Shown here in pieces: positions 8,101 through 16,951 of a DNA stretch of 64,000 bases. The translations under genes were made by a program, and so were the position numbers. The stretch spans positions 3,968,001-4,032,000 of the forward strand of contig NZ_CP109473.1 in the NCBI RefSeq assembly GCF_036227405.1, in the 5' to 3' direction. The stretch comes from Streptomyces sp. NBC_01460 (lineage in GTDB: Bacteria > Actinomycetota > Actinomycetes > Streptomycetales > Streptomycetaceae). The notes beneath the pieces were generated by a model that had not been told where the DNA came from, did not search any database, and was given only the letters and a program-made list of their open reading frames with translations. Numbering within the stretch: the first letter of the stretch is position 1; each line of letters opens with the position of its first letter.

Positions 8101-9870
8101 ATGGAGAAACTGGGCTCCGGCGATCCGCAACGCATCGGCAGCTACCGCCTGCTGGGACGCCTCGGCGCCGGCGGGATGGGGCAGGTGTTCCTGGCCCGCT
8201 CGGACCGGGGCCGCACCGTCGCCATCAAGCTGGTGCGCCCCGAGCTCGCCCAACAGCAGCATTTCCGCGACCGCTTCCGGGCGGAGGTCCAGGCCGCCCG
8301 GCGCGTGGGCGGCACCTGGACCGCGCCGGTGCTGGACGCCGGAGTGGACGCCGTGGTGCCGTGGGTGGCCACGGGCTACGTCGCCGGCCCCTCGCTCCAC
8401 CGCATCGTCTCGGGGCGTCCCGGCGTTCCGGTGGCCGACTCCGGGGCGTACGGCCCCCTCCCCGAGCGCTCCGTCCGCATCCTGGGCGCCGGGCTCGCGG
8501 GGGCCCTCCAGGACATCCACCGCGCCGGTCTGATCCACCGCGACCTGAAGCCGTCCAACGTCCTGATGACGATCGACGGCCCCCGCGTCATCGACTTCGG
8601 TATCGCCCGAGCCCTGGACACCGTCGCGGACGGCGGCCTCACCCGCACCGGCGCGATGATCGGCTCTCCCGGGTTCATGGCGCCGGAGCAGGTACGGGGC
8701 GAGCGGGTGACGCCCGCGTGCGACGTGTTCTGCCTGGGCTCCGTGCTGGCCTACGCGGCGACCGGCCGGCTGCCGTTCGGTTCGGCGGACAGCGGGGTCC
8801 ACGCGCAGATGTTCCGGGTCGCCCAGGAGGACCCGGACCTCACCGGCGTACCCGTCGACCTCGTCGAACTGATCCGGGACTGCCTGGCGAAGGACCCGGC
8901 CGCGCGGCCCTCCACGGACACCGTCCTGGAGCGGCTGGGCGACACGGACACGGCCGAGCCCTGGCTCCCGGGCGCGCTGATCGCGCAGCTGGGCCGGCAC
9001 GCCGTGGAGCTCCTGGACTCCGAGGACCCGGAGCCCGGCCCCGCCGAGGTCACCCGGCGGGTGCGGCCCGTCCCCCCGCCGCCGGCGCCGGCACGACCGG
9101 TACCTCCCACACCGGGGCGTCCCTCCGCCGCGCACACGCTCCCCGCGCCGGCCCGCCCACCCGCTCCCGTGCCGCAGCCCCCGCGCGCGTACGGCTACCC
9201 CCGACAGGCTCCTCCCGCCTACGGGTACGGGACCGCTCCCCCGTACGGCCCGCCCCCGGGCCACTTCGTCGCGCCCCCTCCGCAGCGCCGCCGCGGGGCC
9301 GGCTCCACCCTGCTGCTGACCGCCGTCGCGCTGCTCGTCGCGGTGGGGGCGGCCTGGGGGGTGTACGCCTTCGTGCGGGGCGGGGACGGCGACCCCACGG
9401 CGTCCCCGACAGGAAGCGTGTCCCCCTCCCGCGGCGGCTCCTCCGGAGGAGGCACGAACTCCGACGGCACGAACTCCGACGACGCCGGCCCGGACGACAA
9501 GAGCTCCGACGGCACGGTCCCCACCCCCTTCCTGGGCACCTGGACCGGCGCCGTCGAAGGCGGCGCGGGCGCCTCCACCCGTCAACTCGTCGTCCAGCAG
9601 GGCGAGGTCGGCGACTCCGTGCTGTCCTTGACCGCCGAGGGCCCGCTCGCCGGTGGCGGCTCCTACCGCTGTGTGTTCCGGGCCGACCTGGAGAACGAAC
9701 CGTCCTCGGGCGGGCCCGTGCGCATCGGTCCCTCCCGGGTCACGGAGGGCGAACCGATGTCGTCGTGCAGCCCTGGCGAGGCCACCGTCCTGACGCTGCT
9801 GCCCGACGGCACCCTGCGCCGCGAGATCCCCGCCACCGGGAAGAGCCTGACGTACACGAGAGCCGGCTGA
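8101..9870 (+). CDS. Membrane-anchored Ser/Thr protein kinase (PknB-like)
   Basis: 589-residue Hanks-type kinase. The cytoplasmic kinase domain (about 12-265) has all key elements: Gly loop GRLGAGGMGQVF, VAIK lysine (about 43), HRDLKPSN catalytic loop (Asp149), DFG (166-168) and APE (195-197). A Pro/Ala/Tyr-rich linker (about 320-390) leads to one TM segment (about 402-425, STLLLTAVALLVAVGAAWGVY), then a Ser/Gly/Thr-rich stalk and an extracellular domain of about 110 residues with two Cys. ATG 8101 is preceded by GGGAGGA; the earlier in-frame start lacks one. It is convergent with the PucR-type gene, only five bases apart. Substrate unknown. Confidence 0.93.
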   Translation: MEKLGSGDPQRIGSYRLLGRLGAGGMGQVFLARSDRGRTVAIKLVRPELAQQQHFRDRFRAEVQAARRVGGTWTAPVLDAGVDAVVPWVATGYVAGPSLHRIVSGRPGVPVADSGAYGPLPERSVRILGAGLAGALQDIHRAGLIHRDLKPSNVLMTIDGPRVIDFGIARALDTVADGGLTRTGAMIGSPGFMAPEQVRGERVTPACDVFCLGSVLAYAATGRLPFGSADSGVHAQMFRVAQEDPDLTGVPVDLVELIRDCLAKDPAARPSTDTVLERLGDTDTAEPWLPGALIAQLGRHAVELLDSEDPEPGPAEVTRRVRPVPPPPAPARPVPPTPGRPSAAHTLPAPARPPAPVPQPPRAYGYPRQAPPAYGYGTAPPYGPPPGHFVAPPPQRRRGAGSTLLLTAVALLVAVGAAWGVYAFVRGGDGDPTASPTGSVSPSRGGSSGGGTNSDGTNSDDAGPDDKSSDGTVPTPFLGTWTGAVEGGAGASTRQLVVQQGEVGDSVLSLTAEGPLAGGGSYRCVFRADLENEPSSGGPVRIGPSRVTEGEPMSSCSPGEATVLTLLPDGTLRREIPATGKSLTYTRAG

Positions 9871-9875
9871 GCGGC

Positions 9876-11474
9876 TCAGGCCGCGAGGTCCACCGCACGG
9901 AACGCGAGCCACAGGTCGTACCGCGCGCTAGGCGTCCGGAGCAGTGAGCGGCGGAGCACGGCCTCCAGCCGGGTGAGGCGCTTGCGCGCCCCCGGCACGG
10001 ACACGCCCAGGGCGGCTGCCGTCGGGGCCAGTTGGGCCTCGCAGCTCAGCCACGTCCGCAGGGTCTCCTCGCCCATGGGGCCGGCCCCGGCGAGGAGCCG
10101 CAGCTGCTGGGCGGCCCAGTCCCGCACGCCGGGGGCGCGCAGGACCGTGTCCAGGTCCTCGCTCGCCGCGCCGCCCCCGGAGCGGGAGCGGGGCAGCGTC
10201 GGGGTGGCCCGGATCCTGAGGGCGAGGTCGACGGCCGCCTGGTCGGCGACCCGGTTCAGGTCCAGGCCGAGGAGTTCGCCGACCAGCCTCAGCCGGGCGG
10301 CCAGGGTGTTGCGGTGGATCTTCAGGTGCTGGGTGGCGTGCGAGGAGAACGCCAGCCACGACGCGACGGTCGCCGAGAGCTCCTGGCTGCCCGGGTCCTG
10401 CGAGCGGCGCGGCAGATGGGCGTGGAGGGGCGCGAGCAGGGCATCGGCCCACCGCGCCCCGGCGGCGCCGACGACCAGCGCGGGTTCCGGGGCGGCCCCG
10501 AACCGGGCGTGGCGCCCGGGGAGTCCGCGGGCGACGGCGAGGGCGTGGAAGGCCTGCCGGTAGGCCGTCGCGGTGTCGGGCAGCCGCACTTCCTCGCTGA
10601 CTCCCACGACGCAGTCGTCCACGAGCCCGGCGACGGCCAGGCCGAGCGTGCGGCCGTCCCCCGCCTCCTGTTCCCGGGCCTCCTCGGCCGCCGGCACGAT
10701 CAGGATCAGGTGGCGCGCGTAGACGGGGCAGCGCACGATCCACGTCCGGCCGCCGGAGGCGTCCGCGCAGATCCGGGCCACCTCGTCGCGCTGTCCGCCG
10801 GAGCATTCCACGACGCAGACGCGTACGGGGTCGGGGAGTCTCGGCCGCAGGGCGCCCGCCACCTGATGGGCGATGGAGAGCTGGCCCGTCATCAGGAGGT
10901 GCAGGACGGCCTCGCGTCCCCGGGACTCCGCGAGGTCCACCCGCCGCCGCTTGCGTTCGACGCTCTCCGACGCCCAGGACAGCGCCAGGGGCATCACCGC
11001 GTCGGCCATCAGTGTGGCGAGCCCGACGGGCAGCGGCTTGGGCGCGACGACGGCGAGGACGGGGCCACGGCTCCCGGACGTGCGGTCGAGGTGGGCCCGG
11101 TCGAGGGACGTGCCGTCGAGGGACGTGCGGTCGAGGTGGGACCGGTCGTGGGAGGCCGGATCGGGGAAGGCCCTGTCGGGGGAGGGTCGTTCGAGGGGAA
11201 GCAGCAGGGCGGCACGCTCGTCGGTGTCGAGGGAGTACGAGCCGGTCCCACGCGCCGCCAGTTCCCTTGCCGCCACCGAGGCGAGGTCCGCCGCCTCGTG
11301 GGCCGGCCACCGCACACCGCCGGCCACGGCCTGGAGAACCGTTCCGTCCCCGTCCACGATCCCGGCCCAGCCCTCGGCCCGCCGGGCCAGTCGGCGGAGC
11401 AGTTCGGGAGATCCTCCGGTCCGCGCCAGCCGGTACATCAGCAGCACGTCGTCGGCCCGTTCCCGAGCGCGCAC
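9876..11474 (-). CDS. PucR/CdaR-type transcriptional regulator
   Basis: 532-residue putative regulator with a C-terminal PucR-type helix-turn-helix: the pattern LKIHRNTLAARLRLVGELLGLDLNR (about residues 400-425) is the family's recognition helix region, after a central GGDEF-related segment. Unusually, another ~110 residues follow, ending in a second HTH-like stretch (LAPTAAALGVSVPGARKRLTRLEAVL). GTG 11474 is chosen because GGAGGA lies four bases upstream; the frame is open to 11552. Residues ~115-140 contain a 15-bp DNA repeat encoding TSLDG/TSLDR-like pentads. No target is evident; the DnaN paralogue is divergent. Confidence 0.82.
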   Translation of the reverse strand: MRARERADDVLLMYRLARTGGSPELLRRLARRAEGWAGIVDGDGTVLQAVAGGVRWPAHEAADLASVAARELAARGTGSYSLDTDERAALLLPLERPSPDRAFPDPASHDRSHLDRTSLDGTSLDRAHLDRTSGSRGPVLAVVAPKPLPVGLATLMADAVMPLALSWASESVERKRRRVDLAESRGREAVLHLLMTGQLSIAHQVAGALRPRLPDPVRVCVVECSGGQRDEVARICADASGGRTWIVRCPVYARHLILIVPAAEEAREQEAGDGRTLGLAVAGLVDDCVVGVSEEVRLPDTATAYRQAFHALAVARGLPGRHARFGAAPEPALVVGAAGARWADALLAPLHAHLPRRSQDPGSQELSATVASWLAFSSHATQHLKIHRNTLAARLRLVGELLGLDLNRVADQAAVDLALRIRATPTLPRSRSGGGAASEDLDTVLRAPGVRDWAAQQLRLLAGAGPMGEETLRTWLSCEAQLAPTAAALGVSVPGARKRLTRLEAVLRRSLLRTPSARYDLWLAFRAVDLAA

Positions 11475-11812
11475 GTGTCCTCCGATCTCCGCCGAACCGG
11501 AGTGCAGAGTACCGGTCCGGCTGTGCGGTTTGATACCCGTCGGGGGCCACACAGTGCGAATTGAATCTCCCCGTCACCGGCCCCGTGCCCCTAGAGTCCC
11601 CAGCGTGTTCCGGGACGTTCCGGGGGCGTCGGGGGACGCCGGGGACGTCAGGACATCCTGGGCCCGGGGGCTCGAAGACGTCGGGGGGCGTCCGACGGCA
11701 CGGCGGCAGCGGCTCACGGGGGTGGTCGCTGTCGTCGCCCCGCGGCCGCTGTCAGTGGCGCCGCCTAGCGTGGTTCTCGACCGTGTCGTACGCCGGACGA
11801 GAGGCCCCCGCA
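11475..11812. other. Divergent PucR / beta-clamp intergenic region
   Basis: 338 bases with no convincing gene. It is very G-rich with short iterations of gacgtc/ggacg (for example around 11610-11690) and should contain the promoters of both flanking genes; the plus-strand frame of the clamp gene is open back to 11561 but shows no start with a ribosome site. I see no named regulatory motif. Confidence 0.4.
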
Positions 11813-12931
11813 GTGGAATTCCGCATGGAGCGTGGCGCACTGACCGATGCCGTGTCCCGGGCGGCCCGGGTGCTGCCCGCCCGTTCGCCCGTCCCCGTCC
11901 TCGGCGGTCTCCTCCTCGAGGCCGACGCCGGCCGGCTCCGTGTGTCCGGGCTGGACTTCGAGGCGTCCGCCCGTGTCGACGCGGAGGCGCACACCGTCCG
12001 GACCGGGAGGGCCCTGGTCATGGGGCGCCGGTTGCTCGACATCTGCAAGGTGCTGCCCGAGGGGCCCGTGGAGTGCGCGGTGGAGGGCTCCCGCCTCACG
12101 GTCACGGGAGACGGCTCGCGCTTCGGTCTCTCCCTCCTCCCCCTCGACGACTACCCCACGCCGCCGCCGCTGCCGGAGCTCCGCGGAGCGGTGGACGCCG
12201 GGGAGTTCGCTGCGGCGGTCGGTCAGGTGGCGGTGGCCGCGGGGCGGGACGACAGCCTGCCCGTGCTCACCGGCATCCGTCTGGGGCTCGACGGCTCCAT
12301 GATGACGCTGGCGGCGACGGACCGGTACCGCTTCGCGGTGCGCACCCTGCCGTTCGAGGGAACCGCGTCCGACGTGGCGGCCGATGTCCTGGTGCCGGCC
12401 CGCAGGCTGGCGGAGATCGCCCGGTCGCTCGGCAGGGCGGGTCGGGTCGACGTCGCGGTGGACGGAGGGTCGGCGGGGTTCGAGCACGCCGGGACGCGTA
12501 CGACGGTGCGCCTCCTGGACGGCCGGCTGCCCCGGCACGACAAGCTGTTCGCCCTGAAGGACCCCGCGGTCGTGGTGCTGGACCGGGCCCGGCTGGTGGA
12601 GGCCGTGAAGCGGGTCTCCGTCGTGGCGGACGGCGGCAGCCCGCTCCAGCTGGCCTTCGCCCCCGGGCCGGACGGCTCTGTGCTGCTGCAGGCGGGATTC
12701 GGGGACGACGTGGCCGCGCAGCGGCTTCCGGCGGCCTCGGAGGGCACCGAGGAGATGACGGTGGCGTTCAATCCCGCGTACCTGCTGGAGGCCCTGGCCT
12801 CCTTCGAGGACGCGACGGTCCGGATGGAGCTGATGGGCCCGGGTCAGCGCGCCATGATCACCGGCGGGGAGGGTGCCGGGACACCCTCCCACCAGCACCT
12901 GCTGATGTCCGTGAAGCCGGCGCTGCTCTGA
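11813..12931 (+). CDS. DNA polymerase III beta-clamp paralogue
   Basis: 372-residue sliding-clamp protein; the clamp encircles DNA and tethers polymerase. Three DnaN-type repeats are visible: VEFRMERGALTDAVSRAARVLPARSPVPVLGGLLLEA, then LRGAVDAGEFAAAVGQVAVAAGRDDSLPVLTGIRLGLD...LAATDRYRFAVRTLPF, then VVVLDRARLVEAVKRVSVVADGGSPLQLAF and the C-terminal HQHLLMSVKP. It is not the oriC dnaN: no dnaA, recF or gyrB neighbours. GTG 11813 is preferred over ATG 11825 from homologue-like N-terminus. Streptomycetes carry more than one clamp gene; this copy is probably an accessory clamp. Role (repair, element replication) unknown. Confidence 0.9.
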   Translation: MEFRMERGALTDAVSRAARVLPARSPVPVLGGLLLEADAGRLRVSGLDFEASARVDAEAHTVRTGRALVMGRRLLDICKVLPEGPVECAVEGSRLTVTGDGSRFGLSLLPLDDYPTPPPLPELRGAVDAGEFAAAVGQVAVAAGRDDSLPVLTGIRLGLDGSMMTLAATDRYRFAVRTLPFEGTASDVAADVLVPARRLAEIARSLGRAGRVDVAVDGGSAGFEHAGTRTTVRLLDGRLPRHDKLFALKDPAVVVLDRARLVEAVKRVSVVADGGSPLQLAFAPGPDGSVLLQAGFGDDVAAQRLPAASEGTEEMTVAFNPAYLLEALASFEDATVRMELMGPGQRAMITGGEGAGTPSHQHLLMSVKPALL

Positions 12932-12955
12932 CCGTTCCGGGCCCGGCGCCCGCGC

Positions 12956-13441
12956 TCAGCCGGGCAGCGTCGCCGTCTCCCCGACGGCGCCGAGCAGCCA
13001 GATGGGGAATTCCGGGTCGGCCTGCCCGACGGCCAGGCCGAGCCACCGCGTGCTTCCGGGCACGCGCCAGACCTGCATGCTGCCCGCCAGGTTGCTGAGC
13101 TGGCCCATCGGCTCGGGAGCCGTGTCCGTGTCCTCCCGCTCCAGGTACGGCCAGAGCTCCACGGTCTCCGGCTCGCCCCACCGCTCGCTCAGTGCGGTCG
13201 CCAGGACGCTGAATTCGGCCTCGATCTCCTGCTCGGCGGGTTCGACGAGCTCGGGGGACCGGTCGTCCCAGAAGTCCTGGCTCGCCCGCAGGATCAACAG
13301 GTGGTGGCCGGGTCCGCTGCTCCGCCCGCCGCTGTCCTCGCTCTCCTCACCCGCGGGGAAGGGCAGGGCGAGGACGTCGTCGATCAGGGCGAGGCGGTCC
13401 TCGGTGGTCGCGGGCGGTGTGCTGTCGCTGTCCGTGCTCAT
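12956..13441 (-). CDS. Uncharacterised acidic protein
   Basis: 161 residues from ATG 13441 (MSTDSDSTPPATTEDRLALIDDVLALPFP). I do not recognise the family. The N-terminus is Ser/Thr/Asp-rich; the body contains HHLLILRASQDFWDDRSPELVEPAEQEIEAEFSVLATALSERWGEPETVELWPYLERE and ends WLGLAVGQADPEFPIWLLGAVGE, suggesting a compact soluble alpha/beta protein. No signal or TM segment. It is convergent with the clamp paralogue (24 bases apart). The frame is open 67 codons upstream but that part crosses the chitinase terminator, so the internal ATG is chosen. Confidence 0.75.
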   Translation of the reverse strand: MSTDSDSTPPATTEDRLALIDDVLALPFPAGEESEDSGGRSSGPGHHLLILRASQDFWDDRSPELVEPAEQEIEAEFSVLATALSERWGEPETVELWPYLEREDTDTAPEPMGQLSNLAGSMQVWRVPGSTRWLGLAVGQADPEFPIWLLGAVGETATLPG

Positions 13442-13481
13442 GGTGCGTGATCCTGCCAACCGGCCGCCCCGGAACACGAAT

Positions 13482-13518
13482 CGGGGGCGCATCCGGCTCA
13501 CGGCCGGATGCGCCCCCG
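13482..13518 (-). terminator. Chitinase terminator
   Basis: Perfect 16-bp stem (13482-13497 with 13503-13518) closing a five-base loop, 22 bases downstream of the chitinase stop on the minus strand. Typical strong G+C-rich Streptomyces terminator without a long T-tract. Confidence 0.85.
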
Positions 13519-13539
13519 TTCCCCGGGGTGGGGCCGGGC

Positions 13540-14424
13540 TCAGCAGCTCAGGTTCGAGCCGGGGGTGGTGCCGAGGATCTGGACGAACGCCTTGTACTTG
13601 TCGACGCGGCTCTGCACCTGGGCGGGGTTGCCGCCGTTGCACTCGATGCTGCCGTTGATCGAGCGGATGGTCTCACCGAAGCCGGCGCCGTTGACGATGG
13701 CGTTGTGCGGCGTCATGGTGCCGGGGCCGGACTGCGTGTTCCAGTACCAGAGACCGGTCTTCCAGGCCACGGCCGCGTTCTGCTCCACCTGCCAGGGGTT
13801 GCCGAGCAGGTCGATGCCGAGCGCGTCACCGGCGGCCTTGTAGTTGAAGTTCCAGCTGAGCTGGATCGGGCCGCGGCCGTAGTAGGCGGCCTGGCCGGCC
13901 GGGCAGCCGTACGACTGGCTGGTGTCGCAGTAGTGCGGGTAGTTCGCGGTGTTCTGCTCGACGATGTGCACCAGACCGCCGGTCTCGTGGCTCACGTTGG
14001 CGAGGAACGCCGCCGCTTCCTGCTTCTTCACCGTGTCGCTGCCGGTCTTGGCGAAGCCGGGGTAGGCGCTCAGGGCAGCGGTGAGGCCGCTGTAGGTGTA
14101 GAAGGAGTTCCGGCTCGGGAACATCTGGTTGAACTGCGACTCGCTGACGACGAATCCGGAGGGGTCCGGCTCCTCCGTGCCGCCGGACCCGCAGGTGCCC
14201 TGGTCGGCCCAGACGTCGGCCGTGCCGGGGCGCTCGTTCTGCGTCCACCACTTCGCGGACCAGTTGTGCCCGTTGTACGAGGCGGAGCCGCCGCCCCAGT
14301 AGACGGCGGAGGCGCTCCAGGCCGGGGCGCAGGCGGCGGCCGCCGCCGTGGTGGCGGGAAGAATGACGAGCGTCGCGACGACCGCGCCCAGCGCGGCGAT
14401 CAGGCTCATGACACGTTTGAACAC
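13540..14424 (-). CDS. Secreted family 19 chitinase with chitin-binding domain
   Basis: 294-residue secreted endochitinase. GTG 14424 is fixed by AAGGAG seven bases upstream. Signal peptide about 1-31 (VFKRVMSLIAALGAVV...TTAAAAA), then a small chitin-binding domain (about 32-78; CAPAWSASAVYWGGGSASYNGHNW...WTQNERPG, Cys-bounded), a short acidic linker and the GH19 catalytic domain (about 91-294) with FLANVSHETGG (general acid Glu147), VEQN (Glu156), YYGRGPIQLSWNFNY and the C-terminal disulphide region. The same two-domain layout occurs in S. coelicolor ChiF/ChiG. Regulation by DasR/chitobiose is likely from the upstream repeats at 14498-14525. Confidence 0.95.
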   Translation of the reverse strand: MFKRVMSLIAALGAVVATLVILPATTAAAAACAPAWSASAVYWGGGSASYNGHNWSAKWWTQNERPGTADVWADQGTCGSGGTEEPDPSGFVVSESQFNQMFPSRNSFYTYSGLTAALSAYPGFAKTGSDTVKKQEAAAFLANVSHETGGLVHIVEQNTANYPHYCDTSQSYGCPAGQAAYYGRGPIQLSWNFNYKAAGDALGIDLLGNPWQVEQNAAVAWKTGLWYWNTQSGPGTMTPHNAIVNGAGFGETIRSINGSIECNGGNPAQVQSRVDKYKAFVQILGTTPGSNLSC

Positions 14425-14497
14425 GCGATCACTCCTTCGGCGCGGCGCTCGCGATGAGCGTGCGCCGCCATGGGGGGTACGGCCACTCAAGCCTCGA

Positions 14498-14525
14498 TGG
14501 TCTGGACCTGTCAAGGTCTAGACCA
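14498..14525 (-). promoter_or_regulatory. Chitinase direct-repeat operator (dre-like), promoter region
   Basis: Read on the minus strand, TGGTCTAGACCT and a second copy AGGTCCAGACCA flank a TTGACA hexamer. They match the 12-bp repeats of Streptomyces chitinase promoters (consensus near TGGTCCAGACCT) and the DasR responsive element (core GGTCTAGACC). They lie 73-101 bases upstream of the chitinase start. Function is from established knowledge of DasR regulation; binding here is inferred. Confidence 0.85.
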
Positions 14526-14689
14526 GAACTCGCCCCCTCCGCATCCATGCCCAACCCCGCCTTCCCATAGGCCCGTTGAACGCGAGACGAACTTCCCCGG
14601 AAGGAAACCGGAGCCTCCCCCACCGCACGGTGCGCGGTCGTACGGTGACGCCATCCGGCACACCGCACCCACGAGGGGCCGCGACCACC

Positions 14690-16243
14690 ATGGACGGGCT
14701 GTTCACCCCCGAGAACGTCATCGCCACGCTCACCGCCCTCCTGGGCGTCGCGACCTCGGCCGGTGTGCTCTGGTACGAGCGCCGCGTCCCGCGCCGCAAG
14801 CGCATCGGCTACCGCGTGCAGATGGACACCCCCATAGGCAGCGAAGTCAGCCAGGGCCGGGCGAACGTACGGCTCGGGCTCTTCAGCGAGACCCCGGACA
14901 TGGCTGACGCCACGCTCGTCCTGCTGCGCATCGAGAACGACGGCTCGCAGTCGATCGGCGACGAGGACTACACCGGGCGGGGTGAACTCAACGGCCTCAC
15001 GGCTGAGTTCACCGGGCGGACGGTGCGCGGGATCGCCGTGACCCATTCACCGGACGCCGACCACCTGATGGATCACTTCACCCCGGCCGCAGGCCTGCGG
15101 CACGACGGCTCGGTCATCCGGCTGCCGCGCGTCCCGCTCAACCGCAACGAGCACTTCAAGCTCCTGGTCCTGCTCACCGGTTCGCACGTGGGCGGCCCGA
15201 TCAAGGTCACCGGGGGCATCCGGGACGGTGTCGTGGCGCGGAACACGGCGGCCCGCCCCGACGAGAAGCCCCCGCTGTTCGGCCGGGCGTCCAGGATCAT
15301 CACCGTCGCCCTCACCGCCTGCGTCGTCACGCTCGCCGCCATCATCGTCGTACGGGACGATTCCCCGCCCCCGATGGACTGTGCCCGAGGCGCCCTCACG
15401 GTCACCGGCTCCACCGCCTTCAGGCCGGTCATGGAGGAGCTGAAGCGGACGTACGAGGACGAGTGCGAGGGCGCCGTCATCACCCTGGACATCCACGGCA
15501 GCAACGCCGGCGTGCGGAAACTCGACGCCGCGGGCGGCAAGGCCGGATCAGCCGGTTCCCCGTCCATGATCGCCCTGTCCGACGGCCCCCGGCCGGCCGC
15601 CCTCACCGAATTGCACGGGAAACGTGTCGCGATCTCGCTGTTCTCCCTGGTCGTCAACGACACGGTGCCGGTGGAGAACCTCTCCACCGACCAGATCCGG
15701 CGGATCTACCGCGGCGAGATCCGCAACTGGAACGAGATCACGGGGAACGGCCCCGACCTGGAGATCAGGCTCGTCAGCCGGGACGCCAACTCCGGTACGC
15801 GCGAGGTGTTCCAGCGACGGGTCCTGGACGCCAACGAGCTCGCCACGTCCTCACGTGACTGCACCACCAAGGACTACGACGAGGCCCCCGTCCTGCGGTG
15901 CGAGCTCGACGGCACGGACCAGGTCCTCACCGAGGTGGCCGAACTCGACGGAGCGATCGGCTACTCCGAGCTGCGCGGGGGTGCCGTGCCCGACGGGGCG
16001 CACCGGACCACCATCGACGGCGTCGCCCCGTCCGTCGACACCATCGGCACCAGCGGCTACCCGTACCGCGAGATCGAGTACGCGTACACCTACGGGTCGC
16101 CGCCCGCGAACTCGCTGGTGGCCGGCTTCCTGAACTACCTGGACAACTACGGCGAGGAGATCATGCGCACCAACGGCCACCTGCCCTGCGCGACGCCGAA
16201 CGGGATGCGGCTCTGCGGAGAGGAACAGGCCCTACCGGAGTAG
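14690..16243 (+). CDS. Membrane-anchored PstS-like (phosphate-type) substrate-binding protein
   Basis: 517 residues from ATG 14690. Layout: TM segment about 9-28; a soluble domain of ~170 residues (about 40-195; RVQMDTPIGSEVSQGRANVRLGLF..., RIENDGSQSIGDEDYTG); a second TM (about 203-222, IITVALTACVVTLAAIIVV); then a PstS-type periplasmic-binding fold (about 232-510) with LTVTGSTAFRPVMEELKRTY, SLVVNDTVPVENLSTDQIRRIYRGEIRNWNEI, RLVSRDANSGTREVFQRRVL and IGYSEL, all typical of PstS-like domains. Two TM helices put the binding domain outside and tether it, with no lipobox. No pstCAB genes are adjacent, so it may be a sensor or scavenger rather than a transport component. Confidence 0.85.
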   Translation: MDGLFTPENVIATLTALLGVATSAGVLWYERRVPRRKRIGYRVQMDTPIGSEVSQGRANVRLGLFSETPDMADATLVLLRIENDGSQSIGDEDYTGRGELNGLTAEFTGRTVRGIAVTHSPDADHLMDHFTPAAGLRHDGSVIRLPRVPLNRNEHFKLLVLLTGSHVGGPIKVTGGIRDGVVARNTAARPDEKPPLFGRASRIITVALTACVVTLAAIIVVRDDSPPPMDCARGALTVTGSTAFRPVMEELKRTYEDECEGAVITLDIHGSNAGVRKLDAAGGKAGSAGSPSMIALSDGPRPAALTELHGKRVAISLFSLVVNDTVPVENLSTDQIRRIYRGEIRNWNEITGNGPDLEIRLVSRDANSGTREVFQRRVLDANELATSSRDCTTKDYDEAPVLRCELDGTDQVLTEVAELDGAIGYSELRGGAVPDGAHRTTIDGVAPSVDTIGTSGYPYREIEYAYTYGSPPANSLVAGFLNYLDNYGEEIMRTNGHLPCATPNGMRLCGEEQALPE

Positions 16244-16306
16244 GGGGTGGGAACAGCACCCTGGCGTCTCGTCCGTGGCCCGCACCTGCTCCTAGCCTCC
16301 GCACCC

Positions 16307-16870
16307 ATGGACACCCCACGGACGCTCCCCTCCCGCCCCCGGTCCGCCGCCCCGCGCACCCACGCCGCACTCCGCTGCGTGCGGCGCGTGCGGGACGCGG
16401 TCACCCTGCTGCCCCGCGGCGTCGCCGCCCTCGCCCTGGCGGTCGCGGGCCGTGGTGGTCCCGCGCGCGTTCTCCTGGGGGCGGGCCCGCCGGCCCCGCG
16501 TCCCGGAGCGGTGCGGGTGGCCGCCCACGCCGCGGCGACCGTGCTGCTGGGCGCGCTCTCCCTGGTCCTCGCCGGCCTGCTGCTGATGGCGGTGGCCCGG
16601 GGGCCGTTCTACGGATTCGTGGACCAGGGCCCCTACGACCACTCCTGGGGCGGCCCGGGCAAGGCGGGCGCGTGGCTCGCCCACTTCGCGGTCTCCGTCC
16701 CCAGCTCCCTCGCCGCGATCGCCGCGCTGTGGGGCGTCGCCGGGCTCCAGCACCGGCTGACGGCGCCCCTGCGCGGAGAGCGCAGGGCCCGCTGGGTGCC
16801 GCCGGCGGTGCTGGTGTGCTGCGCCGCCGGGTCCCTGTTCGTGTTCGCGTTCCTCCGACAGCTCCCCTGA
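16307..16870 (+). CDS. Uncharacterised membrane protein
   Basis: 187 residues from ATG 16307. The first ~60 residues are Arg/Pro/Ala-rich; three hydrophobic segments follow, about 71-97 (VAAHAAATVLLGALSLVLAG), 122-147 (WLAHFAVSVPSSLAAIAALWG) and 164-184 (PPAVLVCCAAGSLFVFAFL), with a polar loop GPFYGFVDQGPYDHSWGG between the first two. I do not recognise the family. It is 63 bases downstream of the PstS-like gene on the same strand and may be cotranscribed. Start choice is uncertain: no clear ribosome site. Confidence 0.65.
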   Translation: MDTPRTLPSRPRSAAPRTHAALRCVRRVRDAVTLLPRGVAALALAVAGRGGPARVLLGAGPPAPRPGAVRVAAHAAATVLLGALSLVLAGLLLMAVARGPFYGFVDQGPYDHSWGGPGKAGAWLAHFAVSVPSSLAAIAALWGVAGLQHRLTAPLRGERRARWVPPAVLVCCAAGSLFVFAFLRQLP

Positions 16871-16951
16871 CGGGGGCGCCCCTGAAGCAGCTCCCCTGAC
16901 GCGACGCTCTGGCGGCTGCTCCTCCCGCGCCCGGCCCCTGACCGGGATGAA

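Noticed and set aside
7861..9912. 683-codon minus-strand ORF over the kinase gene
   Set aside because: Antisense shadow; the plus strand has complete Hanks-kinase motifs.
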